A stretch of 6,555 nt of DNA. It comes from Bacteroidales bacterium UBA3764 (GTDB taxonomy: Bacteria > Bacteroidota > Bacteroidia > Bacteroidales > UBA932). Shown here one piece after another: positions 1 through 6,509 of the stretch. The number at the start of each line of letters is the position of its first letter. The stretch's first letter is position 1. The position numbers and the translations under genes were made by a program. Location of the stretch: positions 3,979-10,533 of the forward strand of contig DFFY01000020.1 of NCBI GenBank assembly GCA_002371115.1, written 5' to 3'. The notes under the pieces were generated by a model that had not been told where the DNA came from, searched no databases, and saw only the letters and a list, made by a program, of their open reading frames with translations.

Positions 1-762
1 ACCTCCCACTTCCTGGGCCAGAACTTCGCCAAGAGCTTCGACGTCACTTTCACCAACAAGGAAGGCAAGCAGGACTATGTCTGGGCCACCTCCTGGGGCG
101 TGAGTACCCGCCTGATGGGCGCCCTCATCATGGCCCACGGAGACGACAACGGCCTGGTGCTTCCCCCTGCCCTGGCCCCCATCCAGGTGGTGATGGTACC
201 CATCTACAAGAGCGAAGAAGAGCACAACGCCGTGCTGGACAAAATGTACGAGGTGAAGAAGGCGCTGGAAGCCAAGGGCCACAGCGTGGAGATTGACGAC
301 CGCGACACCCTGCGTCCCGGTTTCAAGTTCGCCGAATGGGAGCTCAAGGGCGTTCCCGTGCGTCTGGCCATGGGCCCGAGGGACCTGCAGAACGGCACCG
401 TGGAGGTGGCCCGCCGCGACACCCTGGAGAAAATCTCCGAGCCGATAGAAGGCCTGGAGGACCGCATCATCGGCCTGCTGGAGGACATCCAGAAGAACAT
501 TTACAACAAGGCCCTGGCCTTCCGCGACGCGTCCATCCGCAAGGTGGACACCTGGGAGGAGTTCAAGGAAGAGATTGAAAAGGGCGGCTTCCTGCTCTGC
601 CACTGGGACGGCACCGCAGAAACCGAGGCCAAAATCCAGGAGGAGACCAAGGCAACCATCCGCTGCATCCCCGTGGACAGCGCCCTGTGCTTTGAAGAAG
701 GGAAATGCATTTACACCGGCAAGCCCTCCCACCAGAGAGTTCTGTTTGCCCGGTCCTATTAA
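1..762 (+). CDS. proS: Prolyl-tRNA synthetase, type 3, C-terminal part (5' end outside window)
   Basis: ProRS charges tRNA-Pro with proline in the cytoplasm. The reading frame is open from base 1 to the TAA at 760-762, giving 253 residues of the C-terminal half. It opens with TSHFLGQNFAKSFDV, followed by the class II motif-3 region TSWGVSTRLMGALIMAHGDD, whose arginine contacts ATP in class II synthetases. An HGTP-type anticodon-binding domain begins near APIQVVMVPIY. The protein ends with the short C-terminal domain of the archaeal/eukaryotic-like (type 3) ProRS: CHWDGTAETEAKIQEE, then ATIRCIP, ending KPSHQRVLFARSY. Zinc-binding members of this family have a cysteine cluster here; this copy keeps only scattered cysteines, so zinc binding is doubtful. 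The internal ATG at 115 and GTG at 100 lie inside conserved sequence and are not starts. The family assignment is very secure; the N-terminal catalytic motifs cannot be inspected. Confidence 0.96.
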   Translation, partial: TSHFLGQNFAKSFDVTFTNKEGKQDYVWATSWGVSTRLMGALIMAHGDDNGLVLPPALAPIQVVMVPIYKSEEEHNAVLDKMYEVKKALEAKGHSVEIDDRDTLRPGFKFAEWELKGVPVRLAMGPRDLQNGTVEVARRDTLEKISEPIEGLEDRIIGLLEDIQKNIYNKALAFRDASIRKVDTWEEFKEEIEKGGFLLCHWDGTAETEAKIQEETKATIRCIPVDSALCFEEGKCIYTGKPSHQRVLFARSY

Positions 763-766
763 TTTC

Positions 767-788
767 ATGCCCGGCTTTGACCGGGCAT
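767..788 (+). terminator. GC-rich hairpin just after proS, possible terminator or 3' stabiliser
   Basis: ATGCCCGG (767-774) and CCGGGCAT (781-788) form a perfect 8-bp stem with a 6-nt loop CTTTGA, starting 4 nt after the proS stop codon. No T-run follows (the next bases are CTAAACTTAC), so it is not a classical intrinsic terminator. It could still cause weak termination or protect the 3' end of the proS message. The gap to the next gene is only 43 nt, and I see no convincing TAnnTTTG promoter in it, so some read-through from proS is likely. Confidence 0.4.
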
Positions 789-805
789 CTAAACTTACCT
801 TAAAA

Positions 806-1894
806 ATGAAAAAGATTTTTGTATCGATTGCCCTGATGGCCGCAGTGCTTGCCGCCCAGGCACAGAACACCCAGGAAGCCGCCGCAGCAGCCGCCGCCGC
901 CCTGAGTGCCGCGGATGACGTTCCCGAGAAAGTGGAAAAGCCCAAATACTGGACCAACACCATCCTTACCAACATCAACTTTGGCCAGACCTACCTGAAC
1001 CAGTGGGCGGCAGGCGGCTACAACAACCTGTCGCTGGCCGGCAACGTGGACGCCAGCGCCAATTATGCCAAAGGAAAACTCACCGGCGTAAACCGCATCC
1101 AGCTGGACTACGGTTTCCTGTGGAGCGCGGACAAGCCCATTCTCCAGAAGAACAAGGACCGCATGTACCTTGAGTCCAAATGGGGCTACGAGACGCCGGT
1201 GCGTCACCTGTCCTATTCCGCCAGCTTCGACTTCCTGAACCAGTTCGGCCACAACTACGACTACAAAACGCCGGCAACAAAATACGATGAAAACGGGAAT
1301 CAGCTGGACCCTACGGCGAAAGACTGGCTGGAAGCCCGCAAGCTGAAATCCGGTTTCCTGGCTCCGGCCTACATGAATCTGGGTCTTGGTGTGCTGTGGA
1401 CGCCCGCTCCCTGGTTCTCCCTGAACTTTGCCCCCCTCACCGGAAGTGCCGTGTTCGTGACCATTCCTGAGCTGCGGTACACCTACGGTATGGATTTGAA
1501 GAATCCCGATGCCTACGCCGGAGAGGCCGACGCCCGCAAGGCGGCCAACACGGCCGCAGATTTTAACGCTTTCCGCGCCGTACGTATGGAATTCGGTGCC
1601 CAGCTCAAGGCAGACGCCTCCTGGGTGTTCAACGACAACCTCTCCCTCTCCACGCAGCTCACCCTGTTCTACAACTACCTGAAACCCAAGGTGGAGCCGC
1701 GTATCACCTGGGACAACAAAGTATATTGGAAGCTGGCCAAATTCTTTGCCCTCACGGTTTCCACCAACCTGATTTACGACCCGCTCGTACATGTGCGTGA
1801 CACAGACAAGGACGGCAAGGCCGATGCCAAGGGCGTTCAGTTCAAGGAATTCCTGGAGTTCGGTTTCACGTACAGCTTCTCGCATCAGCGCTAA
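806..1894 (+). CDS. Secreted DUF3078-like protein, putative outer-membrane beta-barrel
   Basis: This is a 362-residue protein of unknown biochemical role that resembles the DUF3078 family of Bacteroidota. It starts at ATG 806 with a clear signal peptide: MKK, a hydrophobic stretch IFVSIALMAAVLAA, and a likely cleavage AQA|Q after residue 19. An eight-alanine run (residues 25-32) and a charged linker follow. The family-like block KYWTNTILTNINFGQTYLNQ continuing into WAAGGYNNLSL has the conserved Trp and Gly-Gly. The rest alternates polar and aromatic residues as in beta-strands and ends EFLEFGFTYSFSHQR, consistent with an outer-membrane barrel (inferred). DTDKDGKAD at residues 332-340 looks like an Asp-rich loop that could bind calcium. 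The frame is open further upstream, to an ATG at 575 inside proS, but the signal peptide and A-rich TTAAAAATG context fix the start at 806. The gene overlaps tilS by one base, implying co-transcription. Confidence 0.85.
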   Translation: MKKIFVSIALMAAVLAAQAQNTQEAAAAAAAALSAADDVPEKVEKPKYWTNTILTNINFGQTYLNQWAAGGYNNLSLAGNVDASANYAKGKLTGVNRIQLDYGFLWSADKPILQKNKDRMYLESKWGYETPVRHLSYSASFDFLNQFGHNYDYKTPATKYDENGNQLDPTAKDWLEARKLKSGFLAPAYMNLGLGVLWTPAPWFSLNFAPLTGSAVFVTIPELRYTYGMDLKNPDAYAGEADARKAANTAADFNAFRAVRMEFGAQLKADASWVFNDNLSLSTQLTLFYNYLKPKVEPRITWDNKVYWKLAKFFALTVSTNLIYDPLVHVRDTDKDGKADAKGVQFKEFLEFGFTYSFSHQR

Positions 1895-2967
1895 TGCTCC
1901 TGGTTGCAGTCAGCGGAGGCATTGATTCCATGTGCCTTATGGAAAAGGTCCGTCTGGAAGGCGGGCCTTTCGCCATTGCACACTGCAACTTCGGACTGCG
2001 CGGTGCGGAGAGCGACGGTGACGAGGCTTTTGTCTGCGAACAGGCCGCCCGCCATGGCATTGTCTGCCATGTGAAGCGCTTCGACACAGAAGCGTTTGCC
2101 CGGGCCCAGGGGATTTCCATAGAAATGGCAGCGCGCAGGCTGCGGTATCACTGGTTTGGGCAGCTGTGCCGGGAGCATGGATATAAGGCCGTGGCCGTGG
2201 CGCACAATGCTAACGACAATGCGGAAACGCTGATACTGAACTTGTTACGCGGAACCGGACTAAAGGGCATCACGGGCATGAAGGCAGAAGGGGTTATCCC
2301 GGACCCTGATTTTGGGGACATTCCCCTGCTCCGCCCGTTGCTGGAAATGACGCGGGAGGAAATTGAGGACTTCGCTCGGGAGCAGGGTCTTAGCTGGCGC
2401 GAGGACAGCACCAATGCCCAGACCGACTACAAACGGAACAAAATCCGCAATCTGGTGTTCCCCGTCTTCGCCACCATCAACCCCTCGTTCATCCACACCC
2501 TGAACCGGGATATGGAGCGATTCGCCGCAGAACTGAATCTCATCCTCAAAAACGGCCAAAATCAAGGACGAGAGGGCGAAAACCAGGGTCTCATCCTCAA
2601 AAACGGCCAAAATCAAGGACGAGCGGTGGCACATGCCCTTGCTGAAGAGGAGTGGGATGGAACGGAGGCGGTGAAGCAGCCGGAGGGGATGCTCATCCTG
2701 GATGCGGACAAGGTGGGAGATTATGCGGAAGGCGCCTGGGAAAGCGGAGACTGGATAAAGCCGCTGGGGGCGCCGGGGCGCAAGAAACTGCAGGACTGGT
2801 TCACGGACCATCATATTCCTGCCGATGAAAAACCGTTTGTTCCGCTGCTGAAAAGCGCCCGAGACCCGCACCATGTGCTGGCCGTCATCCCCTTCTGCAT
2901 CGACCACAGCGTCCGCGTTACCGCCACCACCCGCCGGATTCTTCGCATTTCCGCAAAAAATGACTAA
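1894..2967 (+). CDS. tilS: tRNA(Ile)-lysidine synthase, short form with internal repeat
   Basis: TilS ligates lysine to C34 of the CAU-anticodon tRNA-Ile using ATP, switching the tRNA from AUG to AUA decoding; it acts in the cytoplasm and is normally essential. The protein has 357 residues. The PP-loop SGGIDS is at residues 7-12, followed by HCNFGLRGAESDGDE, IEMAARRLRYHWF, VAHNANDNAETLILNLLRG with GTGLKGITGM, RPLLEMTREEIEDF and REDSTNAQTDYKRNKIRN, all recognisable TilS blocks. The C-terminal domain is present (WIKPLGAPGRKKLQDWF, then HHIP). A linker at about residues 216-243 holds two copies of LILKNGQNQGR and splits the two halves. The ATG overlaps the upstream stop (TAATG), suggesting translational coupling. 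The frame is open upstream to 1801 but has no ATG, GTG or TTG, so this start is the only usual choice, leaving almost nothing before the first beta-strand. At 357 residues it is shorter than many TilS proteins (over 400). Confidence 0.94.
   Translation: MLLVAVSGGIDSMCLMEKVRLEGGPFAIAHCNFGLRGAESDGDEAFVCEQAARHGIVCHVKRFDTEAFARAQGISIEMAARRLRYHWFGQLCREHGYKAVAVAHNANDNAETLILNLLRGTGLKGITGMKAEGVIPDPDFGDIPLLRPLLEMTREEIEDFAREQGLSWREDSTNAQTDYKRNKIRNLVFPVFATINPSFIHTLNRDMERFAAELNLILKNGQNQGREGENQGLILKNGQNQGRAVAHALAEEEWDGTEAVKQPEGMLILDADKVGDYAEGAWESGDWIKPLGAPGRKKLQDWFTDHHIPADEKPFVPLLKSARDPHHVLAVIPFCIDHSVRVTATTRRILRISAKND
2538..2623 (+). repeat. Perfect 35-bp direct repeat pair inside tilS, imperfectly palindromic
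   Basis: Bases 2538-2572 and 2589-2623 are identical over 35 nt, separated by a 16-nt spacer. The period of 51 nt (17 codons) keeps the tilS frame. Each copy reads LILKNGQNQGR (from residues 216 and 233). Each unit has near-complementary ends, CTCATCCT and AGGACGAG (7 of 8 positions pair), around a central GGCC, so it is an imperfect palindrome. The codons CAA, AAT, GGA and CGA in the unit contrast with the CAG, AAC, GGC and CGC that dominate neighbouring genes. It may be a dispersed palindromic element that entered the linker in frame and was then duplicated, but no further copy is visible in this window. Confidence 0.85.
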
Positions 2968-2972
2968 CTTTG
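2965..2972 (+). promoter_or_regulatory. Candidate Bacteroidota -7 promoter box for the gpmI-lpx operon
   Basis: TAACTTTG matches the Bacteroidota sigma-ABfr -7 consensus TAnnTTTG at all fixed positions. It overlaps the TAA stop of tilS and precedes the only sizeable gap before gpmI. The expected -33 TTTG-type element is weak: only a TTC-containing stretch lies about 20 nt upstream (near 2942). A start site would fall roughly at 2977-2981, giving a leader of about 85-90 nt. A six-base motif like this occurs by chance a few times in a window of this size, so position is the main support. Confidence 0.5.
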
Positions 2973-2976
2973 TAAG

Positions 2977-3035
2977 TTCGATTGCCCATTGCTCAACTCG
3001 GAGGCCGATGGCCGGCAAAGAGACGCTCAATCGAA
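2977..3035 (+). promoter_or_regulatory. Possible structured 5' leader upstream of gpmI
   Basis: TTCGATTG (2977-2984) and CAATCGAA (3028-3035) are perfect 8-nt reverse complements enclosing 43 nt. Inside lies a smaller palindrome, GGCC-GAT-GGCC (3003-3013). If the TAACTTTG box is used, the 5' arm would lie at or near the first transcribed base, so the stem would cap the message. A competing pairing exists: TTGCC (2982-2986) with GGCAA (3014-3018) shares bases with the outer stem. No T-run follows the 3' arm, so it is not an obvious terminator. I do not recognise a known riboswitch or ncRNA family here. The rest of the gap up to 3064 is AT-rich (AATTATAATTATATGCT), a typical A/T-rich initiation region without a clear Shine-Dalgarno. 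Confidence 0.4.
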
Positions 3036-3064
3036 GGTAAAAGGCTGAATTATAATTATATGCT

Positions 3065-4591
3065 ATGAATAATAATCGTAAAGTACTTCTCATGATCTTG
3101 GACGGCTGGGGCGAAGGCCGTCACGACTACTCCAACGCCATCTGGACCCAGGGCACGCCCAACATTGACGCCCTCCGCGCCAAGTATCCTTCCGGTCACC
3201 TGCAGGCCTGCGGTGAATATGTGGGCCTTCCGGACGGCCAGATGGGCAACTCCGAGGTGGGTCACATGAATCTGGGCGCCGGCCGCGTGGTGTATCAGGA
3301 CCTGGTGAAAATCAATATTGCCTGCCGTGAACATAAACTACTGGAGAACAAGGAGATAAAGGCTGCTTATGACTATGTGAAGCAGAGCGGCAAAAAGCTG
3401 CACCTGATGGGCCTTACCTCCCATGGCGGCGTACACAGCTCCCTGGACCACGTGTATGAGTTCCTGCGCGTTGCCAAGGAAGAGGGGCTGGACAAAGTGT
3501 ATGTCCACGCCTTCATGGACGGACGTGACACAGACCCGCACAGCGGCCTGGGCTTCGTGAAGGAGCTGGAAGAAAAGATGGCCCAGACCACCGGCAAGGT
3601 GGCTTCCGTGTGCGGCCGCTTCTACGCCATGGACCGCGACAAACGGTGGGGCCGTGTGAAAGAGGCCTATGACCTCCTGGTGGAAGGCAAGGGTGCCGCA
3701 TTCGAGAGCGCCCAGGCCGGCATCCAGGCCAGCTATGACGCAGATTTGACGGACGAATTCATCAAGCCCATCGTAGTGACGGAGAACGGCAAGCCCGTAG
3801 CCACCATCGAGGAAGGTGACGCCATCATCTTCTACAACTTCCGCAACGACCGCGCCCGTGAGCTCACCGCCGTCCTCACCCAGCAGGATATGCCGGAGGA
3901 AGGGATGCACACCCTTCCCCTGTACTACTGCTGCCTCACTCCCTACGACGCTTCCTTCAAGGGCGTCCACATCCTCTTCGACAAGGAACTGGTCCAGGAC
4001 ACCCTGGGAGAAACCGTTTCCAAGGCCGGCAAGCACCAGCTTCGCATCGCGGAAACGGAGAAATACGCCCACGTCACCTTCTTCTTCAACGGCGGCCGTG
4101 AGACCGTGTTCGAGAACGAGGAGCGCATCCTGGTGAACAGCCCCAAGGTCCCCACTTACGACCTCCTGCCCCAGATGAGCGCCCCCGAGGTGGCCGAAAA
4201 ACTCATCGCCCAGATCCGCACCGGCAAACAGGATATGATCATCCTCAACTTCGCCAACGGAGATATGGTGGGCCACACCGGCATCTACACCTCCATTACC
4301 CAGGCCGTCACCTGCATAGACCGGCTGGTGGGCCAGGTGGTGGAAGAGGCCATCGCGAAGGACTATGTGGTCCTTCTCACCGCAGACCACGGCAACGCAG
4401 ACTTTGCCGTCAATCCGGACGGCTCTCCCAACACCGCCCACTCCCTGAACACCGTTCAGTTTGTGGTCATCAATGCCGGAGAACAGGTGAAGAGCGTCAA
4501 GGACGGAGCTCTCTGCAATGTGGCCCCTACCATCCTCAAGCTGATGGGAATTCCCCAGCCTGCCGCGATGACCGCCGAACCGCTGATTTAG
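3065..4591 (+). CDS. gpmI: 2,3-bisphosphoglycerate-independent phosphoglycerate mutase
   Basis: GpmI interconverts 3- and 2-phosphoglycerate in glycolysis and gluconeogenesis in the cytoplasm, using two metal ions (usually Mn) and a phosphoserine intermediate. The 508-residue length is normal for the family. The catalytic serine is Ser63 in GQMGNSEVGHMN. The expected metal ligands are present: Asp13 (ILDGWG), Asp400 and His404 (NGDMVGH), Asp441 and His442 (ADHGNAD), and His459 (TAHS). The inserted phosphotransferase domain shows SHGGVHS (His120), DGRDTDP (from residue 152) and GRFYAMDRDKRW (Arg185, Asp190, Arg191). The start at ATG 3065 gives the usual short N-terminus. It is probably the first gene of the transcript, preceded by a candidate promoter and leader, and lpxD begins 3 nt after its stop. 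No defect is visible and identification is essentially certain. Confidence 0.98.
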   Translation: MNNNRKVLLMILDGWGEGRHDYSNAIWTQGTPNIDALRAKYPSGHLQACGEYVGLPDGQMGNSEVGHMNLGAGRVVYQDLVKINIACREHKLLENKEIKAAYDYVKQSGKKLHLMGLTSHGGVHSSLDHVYEFLRVAKEEGLDKVYVHAFMDGRDTDPHSGLGFVKELEEKMAQTTGKVASVCGRFYAMDRDKRWGRVKEAYDLLVEGKGAAFESAQAGIQASYDADLTDEFIKPIVVTENGKPVATIEEGDAIIFYNFRNDRARELTAVLTQQDMPEEGMHTLPLYYCCLTPYDASFKGVHILFDKELVQDTLGETVSKAGKHQLRIAETEKYAHVTFFFNGGRETVFENEERILVNSPKVPTYDLLPQMSAPEVAEKLIAQIRTGKQDMIILNFANGDMVGHTGIYTSITQAVTCIDRLVGQVVEEAIAKDYVVLLTADHGNADFAVNPDGSPNTAHSLNTVQFVVINAGEQVKSVKDGALCNVAPTILKLMGIPQPAAMTAEPLI

Positions 4592-4594
4592 TTT

Positions 4595-5587
4595 ATGGAA
4601 TATACCGCCAAGTTTCTGGCCCAGCTTCTGAAGGGCACCGTAGAGGGTGACGAAAACGCCAAAGCCACCAAGTTTGCCAAGATTGAACATGGCAAACCGG
4701 GAGCGCTCAGCTTTTTCGCCAATCCCAAATACGAAGAATATGTCTATACCAGCCAGGCCAGTATCCTGCTGGTAGACAAGACCTTCGTGCCCAAACAGCC
4801 CGTGACGCCCACCCTGGTGAGGGTGGACAACGCCTACACCGCCGTCGCAGAGCTCCTCAAGTATACATCGGCCCAGAAAAAGAAGGCGAGAGGATACCGC
4901 AGCCTGCTCTCCCGCTGGTTCCCCTTCTCCACGAAATTCGGAAAGAAGGTGTACGTCGGGGCCTTCAGCTATGTGGGCCGACGGGTGAAAATTGGAGACA
5001 ACACGGTCATTCACGAACACGTAACCATAGGAGACGACACCGTCATCGGCCGGGGCTGCATCCTCTATCCCGGGGTGCACATTTTCCCTGGCATGGTTAT
5101 TGGTGACAATGTCATCCTGCACGCCGGCTGCATCATCGGAGACGACGGCTTCGGCAACGCGCCTCAGCCGGACGGCAGTTGGGAAAAGATAGAGCACCTG
5201 GGCAACGTGGTCATAGGAAACGACGTAGAGATAGGAAGCAATACCACTGTGGACCGTGCCCAGATGGAATCCACCATCATCGGCAACGGCGTGCGCATAG
5301 ACAACCTCTGCATGATAGCCCACAACGTCATCATCGGGGACCATACCGTGATGGCGGCCCAGACAGGCATAGCCGGATCCACGGAGATTGGAAAATACTG
5401 CATCCTGGCCGGACAGGTGGGAATTGCCGGTCACCTCAAGATAGCAGACCATACCACCATCCTGGCACAGGGTGGGGTGAGCGGAAATGTACGCAAGGAA
5501 AATCAGGTTCTTCTGGGCTCCCCGGCCATAGATGCCAAACTTTATATGAAGGCTTACGCTTTGTTCAAGCGGGCCGCAGAACAATAG
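4595..5587 (+). CDS. lpxD: UDP-3-O-(3-hydroxyacyl)glucosamine N-acyltransferase
   Basis: LpxD transfers a 3-hydroxyacyl chain from acyl carrier protein to the 2-amine of UDP-3-O-acylglucosamine, the third step of lipid A synthesis. It acts in the cytoplasm as a homotrimer. The protein has 330 residues, close to the family's usual 340. An N-terminal uridine-binding domain (about residues 1-100) contains KIEHGKPGALSFFANPKYEE. A long left-handed beta-helix of hexapeptide repeats follows (about 110-305; e.g. IGDNTVIHEHVTIGDDTVIG), then a short C-terminal helix (KLYMKAYALFKRAAEQ). The catalytic histidine is His243 in the block IDNLCMIAHNVIIG, and DDGFGNAP with the following WEKIEHLGNV are further LpxD signatures. 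It starts 3 nt after gpmI and ends 1 nt before lpxC, so the genes are almost certainly co-transcribed. Confidence 0.97.
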   Translation: MEYTAKFLAQLLKGTVEGDENAKATKFAKIEHGKPGALSFFANPKYEEYVYTSQASILLVDKTFVPKQPVTPTLVRVDNAYTAVAELLKYTSAQKKKARGYRSLLSRWFPFSTKFGKKVYVGAFSYVGRRVKIGDNTVIHEHVTIGDDTVIGRGCILYPGVHIFPGMVIGDNVILHAGCIIGDDGFGNAPQPDGSWEKIEHLGNVVIGNDVEIGSNTTVDRAQMESTIIGNGVRIDNLCMIAHNVIIGDHTVMAAQTGIAGSTEIGKYCILAGQVGIAGHLKIADHTTILAQGGVSGNVRKENQVLLGSPAIDAKLYMKAYALFKRAAEQ

Positions 5588-5588
5588 G

Positions 5589-6503
5589 ATGAAAAACAAC
5601 CAGCATACACTCAAGAAGATTTACTACTTCCAGGGCAAGGGACTGCATACGGGAACGTACGCACATATGAAACTGATGCCCGCACCCGTTAACACCGGCA
5701 TCCGTTTCCGCCGTTCAGACCTCAGAAGCAAGCCCATCATCGAGGCTGTGGCCGATAATGTAAGCAACACGGCCCGCAGCACCACCATATCGGCCAATGA
5801 GGCCGTGGTGGTTACCATTGAGCACCTGCTGAGCGCCCTCACCGGCCTGGGAATAGACAATGCCTTCATCGAACTGGACAACATCGAGGTCCCCATCCTG
5901 GACGGCAGCGCCCGTCCGTATATCGAAGCCATCGTCAAGGACGGCCTGCAGGACCAGGAAGTTCCCCGTCAGTACCTCACCCTTTCCCAGACCGTGGAAG
6001 TGCGCAACGAACGCACCGGCTCCTGGGTGAAGATCGAGCCGGCGGACGCCCCGTCGGCCGATATCACCGTAGACTTCAATTCCAAGATCCTGGGCATCCA
6101 GAGCGCCCACTGGGATATGAATGTGGACTATGCACAGGAGATTGGCGTATGCCGCACCTTCGTCTTCTTCCACGAGATTGAGTACCTGTACCGCAACAAC
6201 CTCATCAAGGGAGGAGACGTGGACAATGCCATCGTCATCGTGGAGAATCCCGTGAGCGAAGAGCAGCTGAGCAGCCTGCAGAACCTGTTCAACCTGCCCG
6301 ACGTAAAGCCCACGGCAGAAGGATACCTCAACAATCTGGAGCTTCATTTCCCGGATGAGTGCGGCCGGCACAAGATGCTGGACCTGCTGGGAGACCTCCG
6401 CCTGGCCGGCGGTTTCTTCAACGCCCGCATCACCGCCTACAAGCCCGGTCATTCCATTAACACGAAAGCCGCAAGGGCGCTGAGAGCCGCCTTGCAAAAA
6501 TAA
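5589..6503 (+). CDS. lpxC: UDP-3-O-acyl-N-acetylglucosamine deacetylase, without FabZ fusion
   Basis: LpxC is the zinc hydrolase that removes the acetyl group from UDP-3-O-acyl-GlcNAc, the committed step of lipid A synthesis. The protein has 304 residues. Zinc ligands His79 (TIEHLLSALTGLGIDN), His261 and Asp265 (GRHKMLDLLGDL) are present, together with Lys262 and the general-acid His288 (KPGHSIN). Other family blocks are FQGKGLHTG, VPILDGSARPYI, and GVCRTFVFFHEIEYL with GGDVDNAIV. The insert from about NPVSEEQLSSLQNLFNLPDV to YLNNLELHFPDE is of the kind I associate with Bacteroidota LpxC. Many Bacteroidota carry LpxC fused at its C-terminus to the dehydratase FabZ; here the protein stops at TAA 6501-6503, right after the last helix (ARALRAALQK), so it is a single-domain enzyme. 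ATG 5589 lies 1 nt after the lpxD stop. Confidence 0.97.
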   Translation: MKNNQHTLKKIYYFQGKGLHTGTYAHMKLMPAPVNTGIRFRRSDLRSKPIIEAVADNVSNTARSTTISANEAVVVTIEHLLSALTGLGIDNAFIELDNIEVPILDGSARPYIEAIVKDGLQDQEVPRQYLTLSQTVEVRNERTGSWVKIEPADAPSADITVDFNSKILGIQSAHWDMNVDYAQEIGVCRTFVFFHEIEYLYRNNLIKGGDVDNAIVIVENPVSEEQLSSLQNLFNLPDVKPTAEGYLNNLELHFPDECGRHKMLDLLGDLRLAGGFFNARITAYKPGHSINTKAARALRAALQK

Positions 6504-6509
6504 ACAGCT

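Noticed and set aside
790..803. TAAACTTA and TACCTTAA as promoter boxes for the DUF3078-like gene
   Set aside because: Both miss required positions of TAnnTTTG and lie too close to ATG 806, with wrong spacing from the upstream TTTG at 776.
575..805. Upstream extension of the DUF3078-like gene into proS
   Set aside because: The added residues are out-of-frame proS sequence; the signal peptide at 806 marks the true N-terminus.
800..1885. A 361-codon open frame on the - strand opposite the DUF3078-like gene
   Set aside because: Same codon-bias effect; it is codon-aligned with a sense gene that has a clear signal peptide and family features, and its His/Val/Gly-rich translation looks like an antisense artefact.
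2538..2623. CRISPR-like reading of the two 35-bp repeats
   Set aside because: Only two copies, a spacer of just 16 nt, a period that is a multiple of three, and location within the coding frame of tilS.
3060..3068. Alternative ATG at 3060 just before gpmI
   Set aside because: It reads Met-Leu-stop and cannot encode a protein; gpmI starts at 3065.
5179..5592. A 137-codon + strand open frame inside lpxD
   Set aside because: Frame-shifted shadow rich in Arg, His and Gly, entirely within the beta-helix coding region of lpxD.
3338..5614. A 758-codon open frame on the - strand across gpmI, lpxD and the lpxC start
   Set aside because: It is codon-aligned with the sense genes, which share one frame, and stays open because they avoid TTA, CTA and TCA codons. 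Its translation shows no recognisable family, and the sense genes are certain.
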